DNA of 64,000 nucleotides, from NCBI GenBank assembly GCA_965198795.1, contig OZ240674.1, forward strand, positions 1,116,001 through 1,180,000, written 5' to 3'. Within the stretch, counting starts at the first letter, position 1; the number at the start of each line of letters is the position of its first letter. Shown here piece after piece: positions 41,348 through 50,579 of this stretch. The stretch is from G965198795 sp965198795. GTDB taxonomy: Bacteria; Pseudomonadota; Alphaproteobacteria; Rhodospirillales; Casp-alpha2. Below the pieces are notes generated by a model. That model was given only the letters and a program-made list of their open reading frames with translations, was not told the origin of the DNA and made no database searches. The position numbers were made by a program, and so were the translations under genes.

Positions 41348-41554
41348 CTAGATATGATGTTCGTGATGACGCTTGTCCATCTTGAACTGTTCACCGTGCT
41401 CTTTGAGTTCCTTAAAGATGAACCAGACGGCGACGGCGAAGACCATCAAACAAACCACGTAGAGATCGGGTTCCGCGACATAGGTGCAGACGATATAGAG
41501 GAACTTGCCAAGGATGAAGAGGGCGCCAAGGGCGAAAAATTTATCAAGCAGCAT
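41348..41554 (-). CDS. Small membrane protein, last gene of the TRAP/amidase operon
   Basis: A 68-residue product with two hydrophobic segments (FFALGALFILGKFLYIVCTYVA, then LYVVCLMVFAVAVWFIF) and a charged, His-rich C-terminus (KELKEHGEQFKMDKRHHEHH). It starts 11 bp inside the end of the amidase gene. The size and topology do not match known TRAP subunits. No function is recognised; the His-rich tail could bind metal. Confidence 0.55.
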   Translation of the reverse strand: MLLDKFFALGALFILGKFLYIVCTYVAEPDLYVVCLMVFAVAVWFIFKELKEHGEQFKMDKRHHEHHI

Positions 41555-42932
41555 CGTTTCCTCCCGTATGGGCGACGTGATCCCGGGGCTCGTCTTCCAG
41601 TCCGTTCAGTCGGTCAATCAACCAGTTGGCCGAACGCAGCAACCGGGCGTCGTCACCGGCCGGCGCCACCAGTTGCACACCCAGCGGCATGCCGTTCTCA
41701 CCCACCAAAAGCGGCAGGGTGACGGCAGGCAGGCCGGTCAGCGACCAGAGCGAGTTGGCGGACGCGTCGCCCGTGGCCATGCCTTCCGGCGCGGTGCTCA
41801 GCGCGGCCAGGGTCAGCAGGGCGTCGCATTCCTCGAATGTTTCCTCCAACAACGCGCGGTAATAACTCCGCGCGTCACGGCCATGCAGGTAATCGACGGC
41901 GGAGGTTTGGCGGCCGTCCTCGATCATCTCTTGCAGAACGCTGGCCAATTGGTCCGCGCCGCGTTTCATGTGGTCCGCGAGATTATAGGCCAAATCCACA
42001 TTCATGACCCGTTTTATGTAGGTTTGAACGTGGCCGAAGCTCTCCGGCAGGGGCGCTTCCCCGCAGGCGTCGCCCAGCGCGTCCACGAGTTCCAGGATGG
42101 CTTCACGGGCGTCTTCTGCGGCGTTCGCCCAGGCGGCCGTCTTGACGAAGGAAAATCTCGGTGGCGCCGGCGGCTCGGAGGTCGCGATCTCGAACATCCC
42201 CGGGGCCGCCGCCGGGGTCATATCCGGATCGTTGTTGTCGAACCGCATCAGGGCGTCTGAAATCAAGGCGATATCGTCCACCGAACGGGCGAAGACGCCG
42301 ATATGGTCCAGGAAGCGCGACAAGGGCAGCACGCCATGACGGGAGATGCGGCCATGGGTCGGTTTGAAACCGAACACGCCGCAATAGCTGGCGGGCCGGA
42401 TAACCGAGCCTCTGGTCTGCGTGCCGACGGCGAGGGGGATCATCCCCGCCGCGACGGCCGCCGCAGAGCCCGAGGATGAGCCCCCGGGCGTATGCTTCGG
42501 GTTATGCGGGTTCCGCGTCTTTCCCGGACCGCGGACAGCCAGTTCGGTCGTCACGGTCTTGCCCATCAGCACCGCGCCGGATTGGGTCAGGAAGTGCACA
42601 ATCGACGCATCTTCCGCCGGCTGACGTCCGGCGTCGACGACGGCGCCGTTTTCCGTCGGCCACGCCCGGGTGTCGATAATATCCTTCAACCCGACCGGCA
42701 CGCCGTGGAGCGGGCCGAGAGGCTCGGCGTGCATCCGCTGATCGTCCCGCGCTTTCGCCTGTTGAAGGGCGAGGTCCGGGTCCAGGTGTTGCCAGGCCTG
42801 GACTTCCGGTTCGCGTTCCTCGATGCGTTTCAGACACGCGGCGACCAAGGCCTCCGAGGTGATCTCACCCTCGCGGATCAACTCGGCGCCTTGGGCCGCC
42901 GTCAGGTCGGCAAGGTTGTAATTTGTCGTCAC
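41544..42932 (-). CDS. Amidase signature enzyme
   Basis: A 462-residue protein of the amidase signature family. The catalytic Ser-cisSer-Lys region is visible: Lys in PVGLKDIIDT, the Gly/Ser-rich GGSSSGSAAAVAAGMIPLAVG, and Ser in GTQTRGSVIRPA. It hydrolyses a C-N amide bond. The substrate is unknown, and many homologues are annotated as GatA, but no gatB or gatC lies nearby. It is 12 bp downstream of dctM and co-transcribed with a TRAP transporter, which suggests that the transporter imports an amide which this enzyme hydrolyses; that link is inference. Confidence 0.88.
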   Translation of the reverse strand: MTTNYNLADLTAAQGAELIREGEITSEALVAACLKRIEEREPEVQAWQHLDPDLALQQAKARDDQRMHAEPLGPLHGVPVGLKDIIDTRAWPTENGAVVDAGRQPAEDASIVHFLTQSGAVLMGKTVTTELAVRGPGKTRNPHNPKHTPGGSSSGSAAAVAAGMIPLAVGTQTRGSVIRPASYCGVFGFKPTHGRISRHGVLPLSRFLDHIGVFARSVDDIALISDALMRFDNNDPDMTPAAAPGMFEIATSEPPAPPRFSFVKTAAWANAAEDAREAILELVDALGDACGEAPLPESFGHVQTYIKRVMNVDLAYNLADHMKRGADQLASVLQEMIEDGRQTSAVDYLHGRDARSYYRALLEETFEECDALLTLAALSTAPEGMATGDASANSLWSLTGLPAVTLPLLVGENGMPLGVQLVAPAGDDARLLRSANWLIDRLNGLEDEPRDHVAHTGGNDAA

Positions 42933-42944
42933 CGATGAGTCTCC

Positions 42945-44819
42945 CTAGTTCCGGCCGTACAGGATTTCAGGCAAGCCGAGCGCGATTTCCGGAAAATTGT
43001 AGAGCAGGATCATGGCGACGAAGACCATCGACAGAAACGGCATGCAACCCTTGAAAATCTCGATCAACTGAACGTGCGGCGGCGCGACCCCTTTCAGATA
43101 GTAGGCGGCCATGGCCATGGGCGGCGTCAAGAACGACGTTTGCAGGTTCAACGCGACAAGAACGCCGAAGAACAGCGGATCGACGTTGAAGGCCGGCAGC
43201 AGCGGCAGGAAGATCGGCACGAAGATGATGATGATCTCGGACCATTCCAGCGGCCAGCCCAGCAGGAAGATGATCACCTGGGCCATCAACAGAAAGGCCA
43301 CCGGCGTCAGGTCCAGGCTTAGCACCCAGTGCTCGATCAACTTCTCGCCGCCAAGGTAGGAAAAGACCGACGAGAACACCCAGGAGCCGACGAACAGCCA
43401 GCAGACCATGGCCGACGTCCGAACGGACAGATAGACCGACTCTTGCAGGCCCTTCTTCTCAATGGCGCGCCACGCCATCATGGCGGTCAGGCCGACATAG
43501 AAGCCCACGTCCACGGCCCAGGGGTTGAATTCGTGGAAGATAAAGTAGTCTTGTTCCGGGTCCCAGAACTTCACGGCCCCGATATAGGCGGCGGAACCGA
43601 TCAGGCCAATCAAGGCGCCTTGGGCGCCGAAGTTCATCAGCGGACGCAGCTTGTCCTGTTTCGGCAACACATAGCTCAAGACGGGTATGTCGCCGTTGGT
43701 GAATTTCACTAAAACCGCCATGACGGCCGCCAGACCGACACCGAAACCGGGGCCGACCGGCAGGTGGCCTTCAACTTGCGGCGCTCCCAGGAAATTGGTG
43801 GCGAGGATGCGGATGACGAAATATGCGACGAGCAGCGTCAAGGCCAGCCAGGCGCCGGCGCCCAACGCATAGGCCAGGTCCGCTTTGGCTTCTTTGGCGG
43901 CTGGCGCCCAATCGGCTTCCTTGGTCCCCGCCTTGATGGCGACCAGCCGATAGATGATGGCCAACAGCAAGCCGCCGCCGGCGCCCATGGAGGCGGCTTC
44001 AGACGGGGTCGCGAGACCGAAAAGGATCGCGCCCAGAACGGACAGGATCAGGAAGGCGAGCGGAAAGAACGATTGCAGCATCAGAATGATGACGTCGAGC
44101 ATCTTGACGTCGGCGATGTCTTCCTCGCTAGGCTTCGGCGCCCATTCCGGCTTGATCATGGCGACGGCGATCACATAGAGCATATAGAGGCCGGCCAGCA
44201 TGAAGCCGGGGAAAATCGCGCCCGCGTACAGTTGAACCACGGACACAGACGCGGCGGCGGCGTAAACGATCAACATGATCGACGGCGGGATCAAAATACC
44301 CAAACAGCCGCCGGCGCAAATCACGCCCGACGCGAAGCGGGTGTCGTATTTCGCCTTCAGCATGGCCGGGAAGGCCAACATGCCCATCAGCGTCACCACG
44401 GCGCCGATGATGCCGGTCGCGGTCGCGAACATGGCGCAGGTGGCCAGGGCGGCGACCGCCATGGAGCCGGGAATATTTCGAGCGGCGATCTGGAGAGCGC
44501 CGAACAAGCGATCAACGATGTTCGCGCGTTCGACGATGTAGCCCATGAACAGGAACAACGGAACGGCTGTCAGTACGTCGTTGGCCATGACCGAGTAGGT
44601 CTGGTTGACGAACAGTTCGAACACTCCGTTGCTTCGTACGGCCTCCAGCCAGCCGAAAAACCCTTCAGCCTCCGCAAAGCCCTGGCGCGCTGGGTCATAG
44701 TAGGCGTAGTAACCAAAGGCGATGCCCATGGCCATCAGGGTCGCCCAGATCGGAAATCCCAGCAAAACGCACAGGATAAAGACCCCAAGCATTAAAATTC
44801 CGACTTCCTCGTTGGTCAT
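42945..44819 (-). CDS. dctM: TRAP transporter large permease subunit (DctM family)
   Basis: A 624-residue membrane protein. The N-terminal part matches DctM: VGILMLGVFILCVLLGFPIW, VPLFLFMGYIVERANIVDRL, AVAALATCAMFATATGIIGA, and GVICAGGCLGILIPPSIMLIVYAA. It is much longer than a standard DctM of ~430 residues: about 170 extra residues in the middle (300-480, charged loop plus additional helices such as ALGAGAWLALTLLVAYFVI) are typical of one TRAP subclass seen in marine bacteria. It pumps substrate using a Na+ gradient. It directly follows the DctQ gene, with no gap. Confidence 0.9.
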   Translation of the reverse strand: MTNEEVGILMLGVFILCVLLGFPIWATLMAMGIAFGYYAYYDPARQGFAEAEGFFGWLEAVRSNGVFELFVNQTYSVMANDVLTAVPLFLFMGYIVERANIVDRLFGALQIAARNIPGSMAVAALATCAMFATATGIIGAVVTLMGMLAFPAMLKAKYDTRFASGVICAGGCLGILIPPSIMLIVYAAAASVSVVQLYAGAIFPGFMLAGLYMLYVIAVAMIKPEWAPKPSEEDIADVKMLDVIILMLQSFFPLAFLILSVLGAILFGLATPSEAASMGAGGGLLLAIIYRLVAIKAGTKEADWAPAAKEAKADLAYALGAGAWLALTLLVAYFVIRILATNFLGAPQVEGHLPVGPGFGVGLAAVMAVLVKFTNGDIPVLSYVLPKQDKLRPLMNFGAQGALIGLIGSAAYIGAVKFWDPEQDYFIFHEFNPWAVDVGFYVGLTAMMAWRAIEKKGLQESVYLSVRTSAMVCWLFVGSWVFSSVFSYLGGEKLIEHWVLSLDLTPVAFLLMAQVIIFLLGWPLEWSEIIIIFVPIFLPLLPAFNVDPLFFGVLVALNLQTSFLTPPMAMAAYYLKGVAPPHVQLIEIFKGCMPFLSMVFVAMILLYNFPEIALGLPEILYGRN

Positions 44820-45431
44820 TTACACGGACTCCCGGCCGGCGCCTTGTTGCTTTTGTTGTTCATGATATTGCTGCAGCAGCACCTCCTCCATTTCCTCGAC
44901 GTCTTCGAGAACGGAGGGCCACTCGCCTGTCTTAAGGCAATGGACGCAGCGCATTACCTGGGCGACGCCTTGAATGAACATCAGACCGGCGGCCAGGGGG
45001 ATTATCGCCTTGAATTGGAAGACCGGCACGTCAGCCGGACTGTTTGTGGACACCTCGCCACGGCCGCCGTTGTAGGTCATGGACTCGGCGGCGTAATCCC
45101 AGCCGGCCCAAACCAGCGCGATGACGCCAGGAAAGAAGAACAAAAAATACAGAATGAATTCGACGCTTGCCTGGGTCCGCGGTTTCCAGAGGCGATAAAA
45201 GATGTCGCCGCGCACATGGGCGTCTCGGGACAGCGCGTAAGCGCCCGCCATCATGAATAGCGTGCCGTACATCATGTAACTGAGATCGAAGGCCCAGGAG
45301 GTCGGGTTTCGAAGTAAATAGCGGACCATCACCTCGTACACGATCCCAAAGGTCAGGATCAAAATGCACCAGGAGAAGGTTTTCGCGAACCATCCGGTCA
45401 ACGAGTCGATCGTCAGAATAATGCGTTCCAT
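44820..45431 (-). CDS. dctQ: TRAP transporter small permease subunit (DctQ family)
   Basis: A 203-residue membrane protein with four predicted helices (FSWCILILTFGIVYEVMVRYLL, LSYMMYGTLFMMAGAYALSR, FILYFLFFFPGVIALVWAGW, AIIPLAAGLMFIQGVAQVM) and the family hallmark RDAHVRGDIFY. The ATG at 45431 has GGGGAAG upstream. The reading could extend further upstream, but that part is not family-like. It ends directly against dctM. With dctP and dctM it makes a complete TRAP system. Confidence 0.88.
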   Translation of the reverse strand: MERIILTIDSLTGWFAKTFSWCILILTFGIVYEVMVRYLLRNPTSWAFDLSYMMYGTLFMMAGAYALSRDAHVRGDIFYRLWKPRTQASVEFILYFLFFFPGVIALVWAGWDYAAESMTYNGGRGEVSTNSPADVPVFQFKAIIPLAAGLMFIQGVAQVMRCVHCLKTGEWPSVLEDVEEMEEVLLQQYHEQQKQQGAGRESV

Positions 45432-45662
45432 GGTGTTTCTTCCCCATTCGGGTTGAACCCGTTGCGGCTGTGATCGCCGAGATATTACATTTTTGTCGTC
45501 TTGTCTGAAAACCAAGCGTTTATACGCGCCGGCCCGACCGGGGGGCGCGGAATCAACGCGATCCGTGCAGAGGAGTGTCCGGAAAGTGGAAGGGCGATGC
45601 CGAAGCACCGCCCTTATCTCCATCTCCATTCGCGAGACCGGGAAGTCTCGCCGGGTAACGCC

Positions 45663-46787
45663 TCAGAACGGCAGTTTACCCGGGAAATAGTGGTCGTAAG
45701 CCAGCTTGTAGTCGGCCGCGTTCATCAGATCGTAGAACGCGACTCGCTCGGACCAGGCTTTTTGAGAGTCGACGACGCGCTTGAAGAATTCGTCGCGGTT
45801 CAGACGCTTCAGGGTTTTATCCCAGGACTCCAGTTGAGCTTTCAAGATCGACTTGTCCGTGCGGTACACGTTCACGCCATGGTCGTTGATCAGCTTCTGA
45901 AGGTCCGCGGAGTATTGATCCATCGCGGAGCCGTAGGAAGACGTGTTGGCGGCTTCTGCGGCGTACTCGAGAATTGCCTGGTGTTCTTTCGGCAGGCTGT
46001 TGAACTTGTCTTTGTTGAACGAAAGTTCGAAGAACTCAGCCGCCTGGTGGTAGGACCCCATGTGATAGTGCTTGGACACGTCCTGAGCGCCGAAGCGGGA
46101 GTCGGCGGTCGGATTGTTGAATTCGAACGCTTCGATGACGCCTTTTTCCAGGGCCGGAATGATCTCGCCGCCCGGAAGAGCTGTAACTTTCAAACCCATG
46201 CCCTGCATGATGTCCGTCGCCAGACCAACGGTCCGGTATTTCAGGCCTCTCATGTCGTCAGCGGACTTGACGTGTTTGGCGAACCAGCCCAGCGGCTGCG
46301 TTGGCATGGGCATGGAGAAGAAGCCAACGATGTTCAGATTCAGGCGCTTGTCAAGCAGCTCGGCGTAGAGTTCCTTACCGCCGCCGTAATGAATCCAGCC
46401 TAGAATCTGAGCGGCGTTGCAGCCGAACACCGGGCCGGTGCCGAACAGCGAGGCGGATTTGTCCTTGCCGTACCAGTAAGCAGTAACGCCGTGACCAGCG
46501 TCGACCGAGCCCTTGTGCACGGCGTCGGCGATCTGGAACGTCTTCACGACGGCGCCGGACGGCAGCAGGTCAAGCTTCAGACGGTCGCCGGCCATGGACT
46601 CGACACGCGTCTTGTAGTGATCGGCGAATTCAAAGAACGGGCTGGTGGCGCCCCAGCCGGTTTGCATTTTCAGCGTGGTGGTTTCCGCGCGGGAAACACT
46701 CGGCATGGCGAGCGAGGCGGCCGCCGCGCCCGTGGCGATCGCGCCGCCCCTGAGGAACTTGCGCCGCGAGGTTTTCTTCATTTTCAT
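45663..46787 (-). CDS. dctP: TRAP transporter substrate-binding protein (DctP family)
   Basis: A 374-residue periplasmic receptor with a Tat signal (SRRKFLRGGAIATGAAAASL). Family segments are TTLKMQTGWGATSPFFEFAD, FQIADAVHKGSVDAGHGV, WFAKHVKSADDMRGLKYRT, GMGLKVTALPGGEIIPALEKGVIEAFEFNNP and the conserved Arg-containing KYRTVG region that pairs with a carboxylate. Its sequence suggests binding of a large or non-simple organic acid (the FEFNNPTADSRFG version). The ATG at 46787 is preceded by AGGAGG, the strongest site in the operon. It is the first gene of dctP-dctQ-dctM-amidase. Confidence 0.92.
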   Translation of the reverse strand: MKMKKTSRRKFLRGGAIATGAAAASLAMPSVSRAETTTLKMQTGWGATSPFFEFADHYKTRVESMAGDRLKLDLLPSGAVVKTFQIADAVHKGSVDAGHGVTAYWYGKDKSASLFGTGPVFGCNAAQILGWIHYGGGKELYAELLDKRLNLNIVGFFSMPMPTQPLGWFAKHVKSADDMRGLKYRTVGLATDIMQGMGLKVTALPGGEIIPALEKGVIEAFEFNNPTADSRFGAQDVSKHYHMGSYHQAAEFFELSFNKDKFNSLPKEHQAILEYAAEAANTSSYGSAMDQYSADLQKLINDHGVNVYRTDKSILKAQLESWDKTLKRLNRDEFFKRVVDSQKAWSERVAFYDLMNAADYKLAYDHYFPGKLPF

Positions 46788-46883
46788 CTTTATTTCCTCC
46801 TAGATTGTGTGGGCTGGATAAACTCGGCCCCCGGATGACGCGGCCCGCCAAAAACGGTCCGCAGTGAATTTGCTTTTATTCGT

Positions 46884-46925
46884 TTTTACGGTGGCGTTGA
46901 CCGCTTTTACGGCGGCGTTGACCGC
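46884..46925. repeat. Two tandem 21-bp repeats upstream of dctP
   Basis: The unit starts TTTTACGG and ends GGCGTTGACCGC; the second copy differs by one base. It lies 97 bp upstream of the dctP start codon, between dctP and the dehydrogenase gene. It may be a pair of direct-repeat binding sites. The surrounding gap 46788-47097 otherwise shows no gene. Confidence 0.7.
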
Positions 46926-47097
46926 CATTTCGTGCCGGACTCCCAAGTTTTTTATGATTAGCGCACGGTCAACCGGAGCCCAGTAATGAACCCAATCGTC
47001 CTGCCAATGGCAAGGTTTTTTTGGTAAAAACAACGGCTCATCACAGGGCCGCGAAATTTAAGTCACTGACTTCGCGCGTGATACAAGCACTTGGCGG

Positions 47098-48078
47098 TTA
47101 ACCGACCCGGTCGCCGGGTTCTTTTCCAGCGAAGAACGCGTCGAGATTGTCCAGCGCCCGGTAGCCCATGGCGTCCCGGGTGTCGAAAGTCGCGGACCCG
47201 ATATGCGGCAGCATGAACAGGTTCGGCGCATCGGCCAATTTCGGGTTGCCGCCCGGCTCGTCCTTAAACACGTCGAGACCGGCGGCGGCCAGGTGACCGG
47301 ACGCCAGGGCGTCATAAAGGGCGTCCTCGTCCAACACGGCGCCCCGCGCGGTGTTCACGACAACGGAACCCTCCGGCAAAAGCGCAAGCCGCTCCGCATT
47401 CATCAAATTGCTGGTTTCCGGCGTGTTGGGGCAGTGAAGCGACAAGAGGTCCACGTTGGGCAACAGGGCTTCCACAGAGTCGTAATAGACCGCGCCGCCG
47501 AGGCCGGCCTCTATCTCGGGCGCCAGCGGTCGGCGGTTATGGTAGTGGACCTTCATGTCGAAACCGCAGCGCAGACGCTTCGCCGTCACCTGGCCCACAC
47601 GCCCCATGCCGATGACGCCAAGGCGCTTGCCCGTGATCTGTGTTCCGACCATGAAAGCCGGCGACCAGAAGTTCCATTTCCCCTCGCGCACCATCCGGTC
47701 GCCCTCCGAAGCGCGCCGGGCCGCTCCCAATGCGCAGAGAACCGCGATTTCGGCGGTTGCGTCCGACAAGACGTCGGGCGTGTTGGTCACCACGACGCCC
47801 TTTTCCCTAAGCGCGGGAATGTCGCAATGATCGTAGCCGACGGAGAAATTGGCGACGATCATAACGCTCTCGGGCAGACGCGACACCACGTCCGGCGACA
47901 TGCGTTCGGAGTGGCAAATCATCAACCCGTCGCAGCCCCGGGCCTTTTCCACCAATTCGTCCGGTGAATACAACGTGTCATCCGCGTTGAGCCGAACGTC
48001 GTAATCGCGCGCCAACCGGGCTTCTACGTTATCCGGAAACTTTCGGCCGCACAGAATGGTGGGCTTGGGTCGGGACAT
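47098..48078 (-). CDS. D-isomer-specific 2-hydroxyacid dehydrogenase
   Basis: A 326-residue NAD(P)-dependent dehydrogenase. GVIGMGRVGQVTAKRLR is the nucleotide-binding motif. The catalytic Arg lies in VVNTARGAVLDEDAL, the Glu in DVFKDEPGGNP and the His in LFMLPHIGSATFDTR. The family includes glyoxylate and hydroxypyruvate reductases. The ATG at 48078 has AGGAGAG upstream. Its position near a malyl-CoA-lyase-like gene, whose reaction gives glyoxylate, makes glyoxylate reduction the most likely job; that is inference. Confidence 0.88.
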   Translation of the reverse strand: MSRPKPTILCGRKFPDNVEARLARDYDVRLNADDTLYSPDELVEKARGCDGLMICHSERMSPDVVSRLPESVMIVANFSVGYDHCDIPALREKGVVVTNTPDVLSDATAEIAVLCALGAARRASEGDRMVREGKWNFWSPAFMVGTQITGKRLGVIGMGRVGQVTAKRLRCGFDMKVHYHNRRPLAPEIEAGLGGAVYYDSVEALLPNVDLLSLHCPNTPETSNLMNAERLALLPEGSVVVNTARGAVLDEDALYDALASGHLAAAGLDVFKDEPGGNPKLADAPNLFMLPHIGSATFDTRDAMGYRALDNLDAFFAGKEPGDRVG

Positions 48079-48130
48079 GTCTCTCTCCTGGATGGGCTGA
48101 TTTTTGGCGCGCCATGGACCCGCCGCGCGC

Positions 48131-48295
48131 ATGGATGACAGGCGCTTGGACTATTTTTACGGCGTTTTCAAGGACTATATCGGCCGTGATCACGCGCTAA
48201 ACCGCCTGATCGCCGCCTTGAGCGGGCTGGCGCTGAATTTTACCGGGCGCCCGTGGATCGTGTTCCATAAACGTCCCCTCGGAGATATGACTTGA
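48131..48295 (+). CDS. Possible small hypothetical protein
   Basis: A 54-codon frame begins MDDRRLDYFYGVFKDYIGRD and ends FHKRPLGDMT, in the 415-bp gap between the dehydrogenase and the malyl-CoA-lyase-like gene. Composition is protein-like with a plausible helix (ALNRLIAALSGLALNFTG), but no ribosome binding site stands out and I recognise no family. It could be a chance frame. Confidence 0.25.
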   Translation: MDDRRLDYFYGVFKDYIGRDHALNRLIAALSGLALNFTGRPWIVFHKRPLGDMT

Positions 48296-48493
48296 CCGCC
48301 CTGTAAGGAGAACGCCGGGCCCGGATCCGAACATCATATACAGCGTTAAGTTTCAAGAACCCGCGCCCGGCGATCAGGGCAATTGCCTATTGCCTCGCCT
48401 TCCGCGTTCAGACCATTTTGTTGCATTGCGTCATTTTGGTTCGTGTCCTCGGGCCGAAATTGCCGTTCATATCTGAAAATGTTGAGGTCCCTG

Positions 48494-49474
48494 ATGAGTT
48501 TCACCGTTGTCGAGCAGGCGCCCGCCCGCCTGAACCGGAGCGAACTGGCCGTGCCCGGTTCCAACCCGCGCTTTTTGGAGAAAGCGTCCCAGAGCGCCGC
48601 CGATACGGTGTTCATGGATTTGGAGGACGCGGTCGCGCCCAGTGACAAACCCCAGGCCCGCAAAAACGTCATCGAGGCGCTGAATGATTTGGATTGGTCC
48701 GGCAAGACCGTCTCGCTCCGGATCAACGGCTTGGATACGCACTACATGTATCGGGATTTGGTTGAGATCGTCGAGAAGGCGGGCGACAAGCTCGACCTGA
48801 TCATGATTCCCAAAGTGGGAACGGCCGCCGACGTCTACGCTGTCGATGTTCTGGTCAGTCAAATCGAGGACTCGAGAGGATGGCCCCGCAAAATCGGCTT
48901 TGAGCTGATCATCGAAACCGCGCTTGGCATGCAGAACCTGGCCGGGATCGCGACGGGATCGAAGCGTAATGAGTCGCTGCATTTCGGGGTCGCGGATTAC
49001 GCCGCGTCGACAAAGGCGAAGATCACGGGCATCGGCGGACCCAACAAGGATTACGCCGTGCTGACGGACCCTAACGAGACGGGTGGTCGTGAGGTGCATT
49101 GGGGCGACATGTGGCATTATCCCATCACCCAGATGGTGGTCGTCGCCCGCGCCAACGGACTGCGTCCGGTCGATGGCCCGTTCGGTGATTTCAGCGACCC
49201 GGACGGCTATAAGGCGCAAGCGAAACGCGCCGCGATCCTTGGGTGCGAGGGTAAGTGGGCTATTCACCCCAGCCAGGTGGATCTAGCCAATGAGGTGTTC
49301 AGCCCGTCCGAGGAAGAGGTCGCGAAGGCCAAACGAATCCTGGAAGCCATGAACCAGGCGCAAGAAGAGGGCCAAGGGGCCATCGCCCTGGATGGCAAGC
49401 TCATCGACATTGCGTCGATCAAGCAGGCCGAGGTCCTGGTTCAAACGGCGAGACATATCGCCGGCGGTTCATGA
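48494..49474 (+). CDS. HpcH/HpaI-CitE family lyase, malyl-CoA lyase-like
   Basis: A 326-residue TIM-barrel enzyme of the CitE/malyl-CoA-lyase type: RLNRSELAVPGSNPRFLEKA, ADTVFMDLEDAVAPSDK (metal-binding Glu and Asp), SLRINGLDTHYMYRDL, LIMIPKVGTAADVYAVD, GFELIIETALGMQN, LHFGVADYAAST and GKWAIHPSQVDLANEVF. The DFSDPDGYKAQAKRAA version is typical of L-malyl-CoA / beta-methylmalyl-CoA lyase, which splits malyl-CoA into acetyl-CoA and glyoxylate. The start is set at MSFTVVEQAP; longer in-frame starts are not family-like. It is followed by accA, and the 2-hydroxyacid dehydrogenase is upstream. Confidence 0.85.
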   Translation: MSFTVVEQAPARLNRSELAVPGSNPRFLEKASQSAADTVFMDLEDAVAPSDKPQARKNVIEALNDLDWSGKTVSLRINGLDTHYMYRDLVEIVEKAGDKLDLIMIPKVGTAADVYAVDVLVSQIEDSRGWPRKIGFELIIETALGMQNLAGIATGSKRNESLHFGVADYAASTKAKITGIGGPNKDYAVLTDPNETGGREVHWGDMWHYPITQMVVVARANGLRPVDGPFGDFSDPDGYKAQAKRAAILGCEGKWAIHPSQVDLANEVFSPSEEEVAKAKRILEAMNQAQEEGQGAIALDGKLIDIASIKQAEVLVQTARHIAGGS

Positions 49475-49574
49475 TACGGGCGCGTCGCCGAAGACCTGAG
49501 AAACCGGCGTGAAATTCCGGGTTTACCGCGTCGAGACCCTTTGTGCGGCGCGGCGGCCATGCTAGGAATTTCGA

Positions 49575-50531
49575 ATGCACAGCTATCTTGATTTCGAAAA
49601 ACCCATCGCCGAACTTGAAGGGAAGATCGCCGAGCTCCGGCATCTCGCCAGTTCCGACGAAATGAACATCGCCGATGAGGTGGAGAAGCTTGAGGACAAG
49701 GTGCGGAAGCTTCTTACGGCGACCTACGCGAAACTGAGTCCCTGGCAGAAGACGCAGGTGGCGCGGCACCATGATCGCCCCCACGCCATGGCTTACATCA
49801 ATACGTTGATTGAAGACTTCACGCCGCTGGCGGGTGATCGTGTGTTCGGCGAAGATCCGGCGATCGTTGGCGGTCTCGGCCGGTTCAGGGGGCAAAGCGT
49901 TGTCGTTATCGGCAATGAAAAAGGGTCCGGGACGGACGGACGGGTGTGGCGCAATTTCGGTATGGCCAAGCCCGAGGGCTATCGCAAGGCGCAGCGCCTG
50001 ATGGGCTTGGCGGAGCGCTTTAACCTGCCGGTTCTGACTTTCGTCGATACGCCGGGCGCCTACCCCGGCGTCGAGGCGGAAGCGCGGGGCCAGGCGGAAG
50101 CCATCGCCCGATCCATCGAGGTTTCCATGCGCTTAAAGGTCCCCTCTGTCGCCGTTGTGATCGGCGAGGGAGGCTCTGGCGGGGCCATTGCCTTGGCGAC
50201 GGCGAATTCCGTTCTGATGCTGGAGCACGCGATCTATTCGGTGATTTCTCCGGAGGGCTGCGCGTCCATTCTCTGGCGGGATAGCGAGTTGGCGCGGGAA
50301 GCGGCGGAAGCGTTGCGCCTAACGGCTCAGGATCTCCGCGAACTGGGCGTCATCGACGATGTGGTCAACGAACCGCTGGGGGGCGCTCATCGCGCGCCCG
50401 AGGCGGTGATCACGTCCGTTGGGGATCACATCGGCCGGCAGTTGTCGGAACTGGCCGGCTTGACGCCGGACGCGGTGACGAAGATGCGCCGGGAAAAATT
50501 TCTGGGAATGGGCGTGAACGGTTTGGGGTGA
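49575..50531 (+). CDS. accA: Acetyl-CoA carboxylase carboxyltransferase subunit alpha
   Basis: A 318-residue protein of normal AccA length. It opens MHSYLDFEKPIAELEGKIAE, the usual N-terminal helix. Carboxyltransferase segments are ARHHDRPHAMAYINTLIEDF, GDPAIVGGLGRFRGQSVVVI-like (here GEDPAIVGGLGRFRGQSVVV), FVDTPGAYPGVEAEARGQAE, IGEGGSGGAIALATANSVLM and YSVISPEGCASILWRD. With AccD it transfers CO2 from biotin to acetyl-CoA for fatty acid synthesis. It stands alone, 100 bp after the lyase gene. Confidence 0.95.
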   Translation: MHSYLDFEKPIAELEGKIAELRHLASSDEMNIADEVEKLEDKVRKLLTATYAKLSPWQKTQVARHHDRPHAMAYINTLIEDFTPLAGDRVFGEDPAIVGGLGRFRGQSVVVIGNEKGSGTDGRVWRNFGMAKPEGYRKAQRLMGLAERFNLPVLTFVDTPGAYPGVEAEARGQAEAIARSIEVSMRLKVPSVAVVIGEGGSGGAIALATANSVLMLEHAIYSVISPEGCASILWRDSELAREAAEALRLTAQDLRELGVIDDVVNEPLGGAHRAPEAVITSVGDHIGRQLSELAGLTPDAVTKMRREKFLGMGVNGLG

Positions 50532-50579
50532 ACGGTTTGGTGTGATGGGGCGGTCCGGCCGGAGCCCTTCCGCCCGGTG

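Noticed and set aside
43764..44795. 343-codon open frame on the plus strand, rich in Gly, Arg, His
   Set aside because: Antisense to dctM and of low-complexity composition typical of GC-rich shadows.
46800..47033. 77-codon frame with VNAAVKAVNATVK upstream of dctP
   Set aside because: It mainly translates the 21-bp tandem repeat and has no ribosome binding site or family resemblance.
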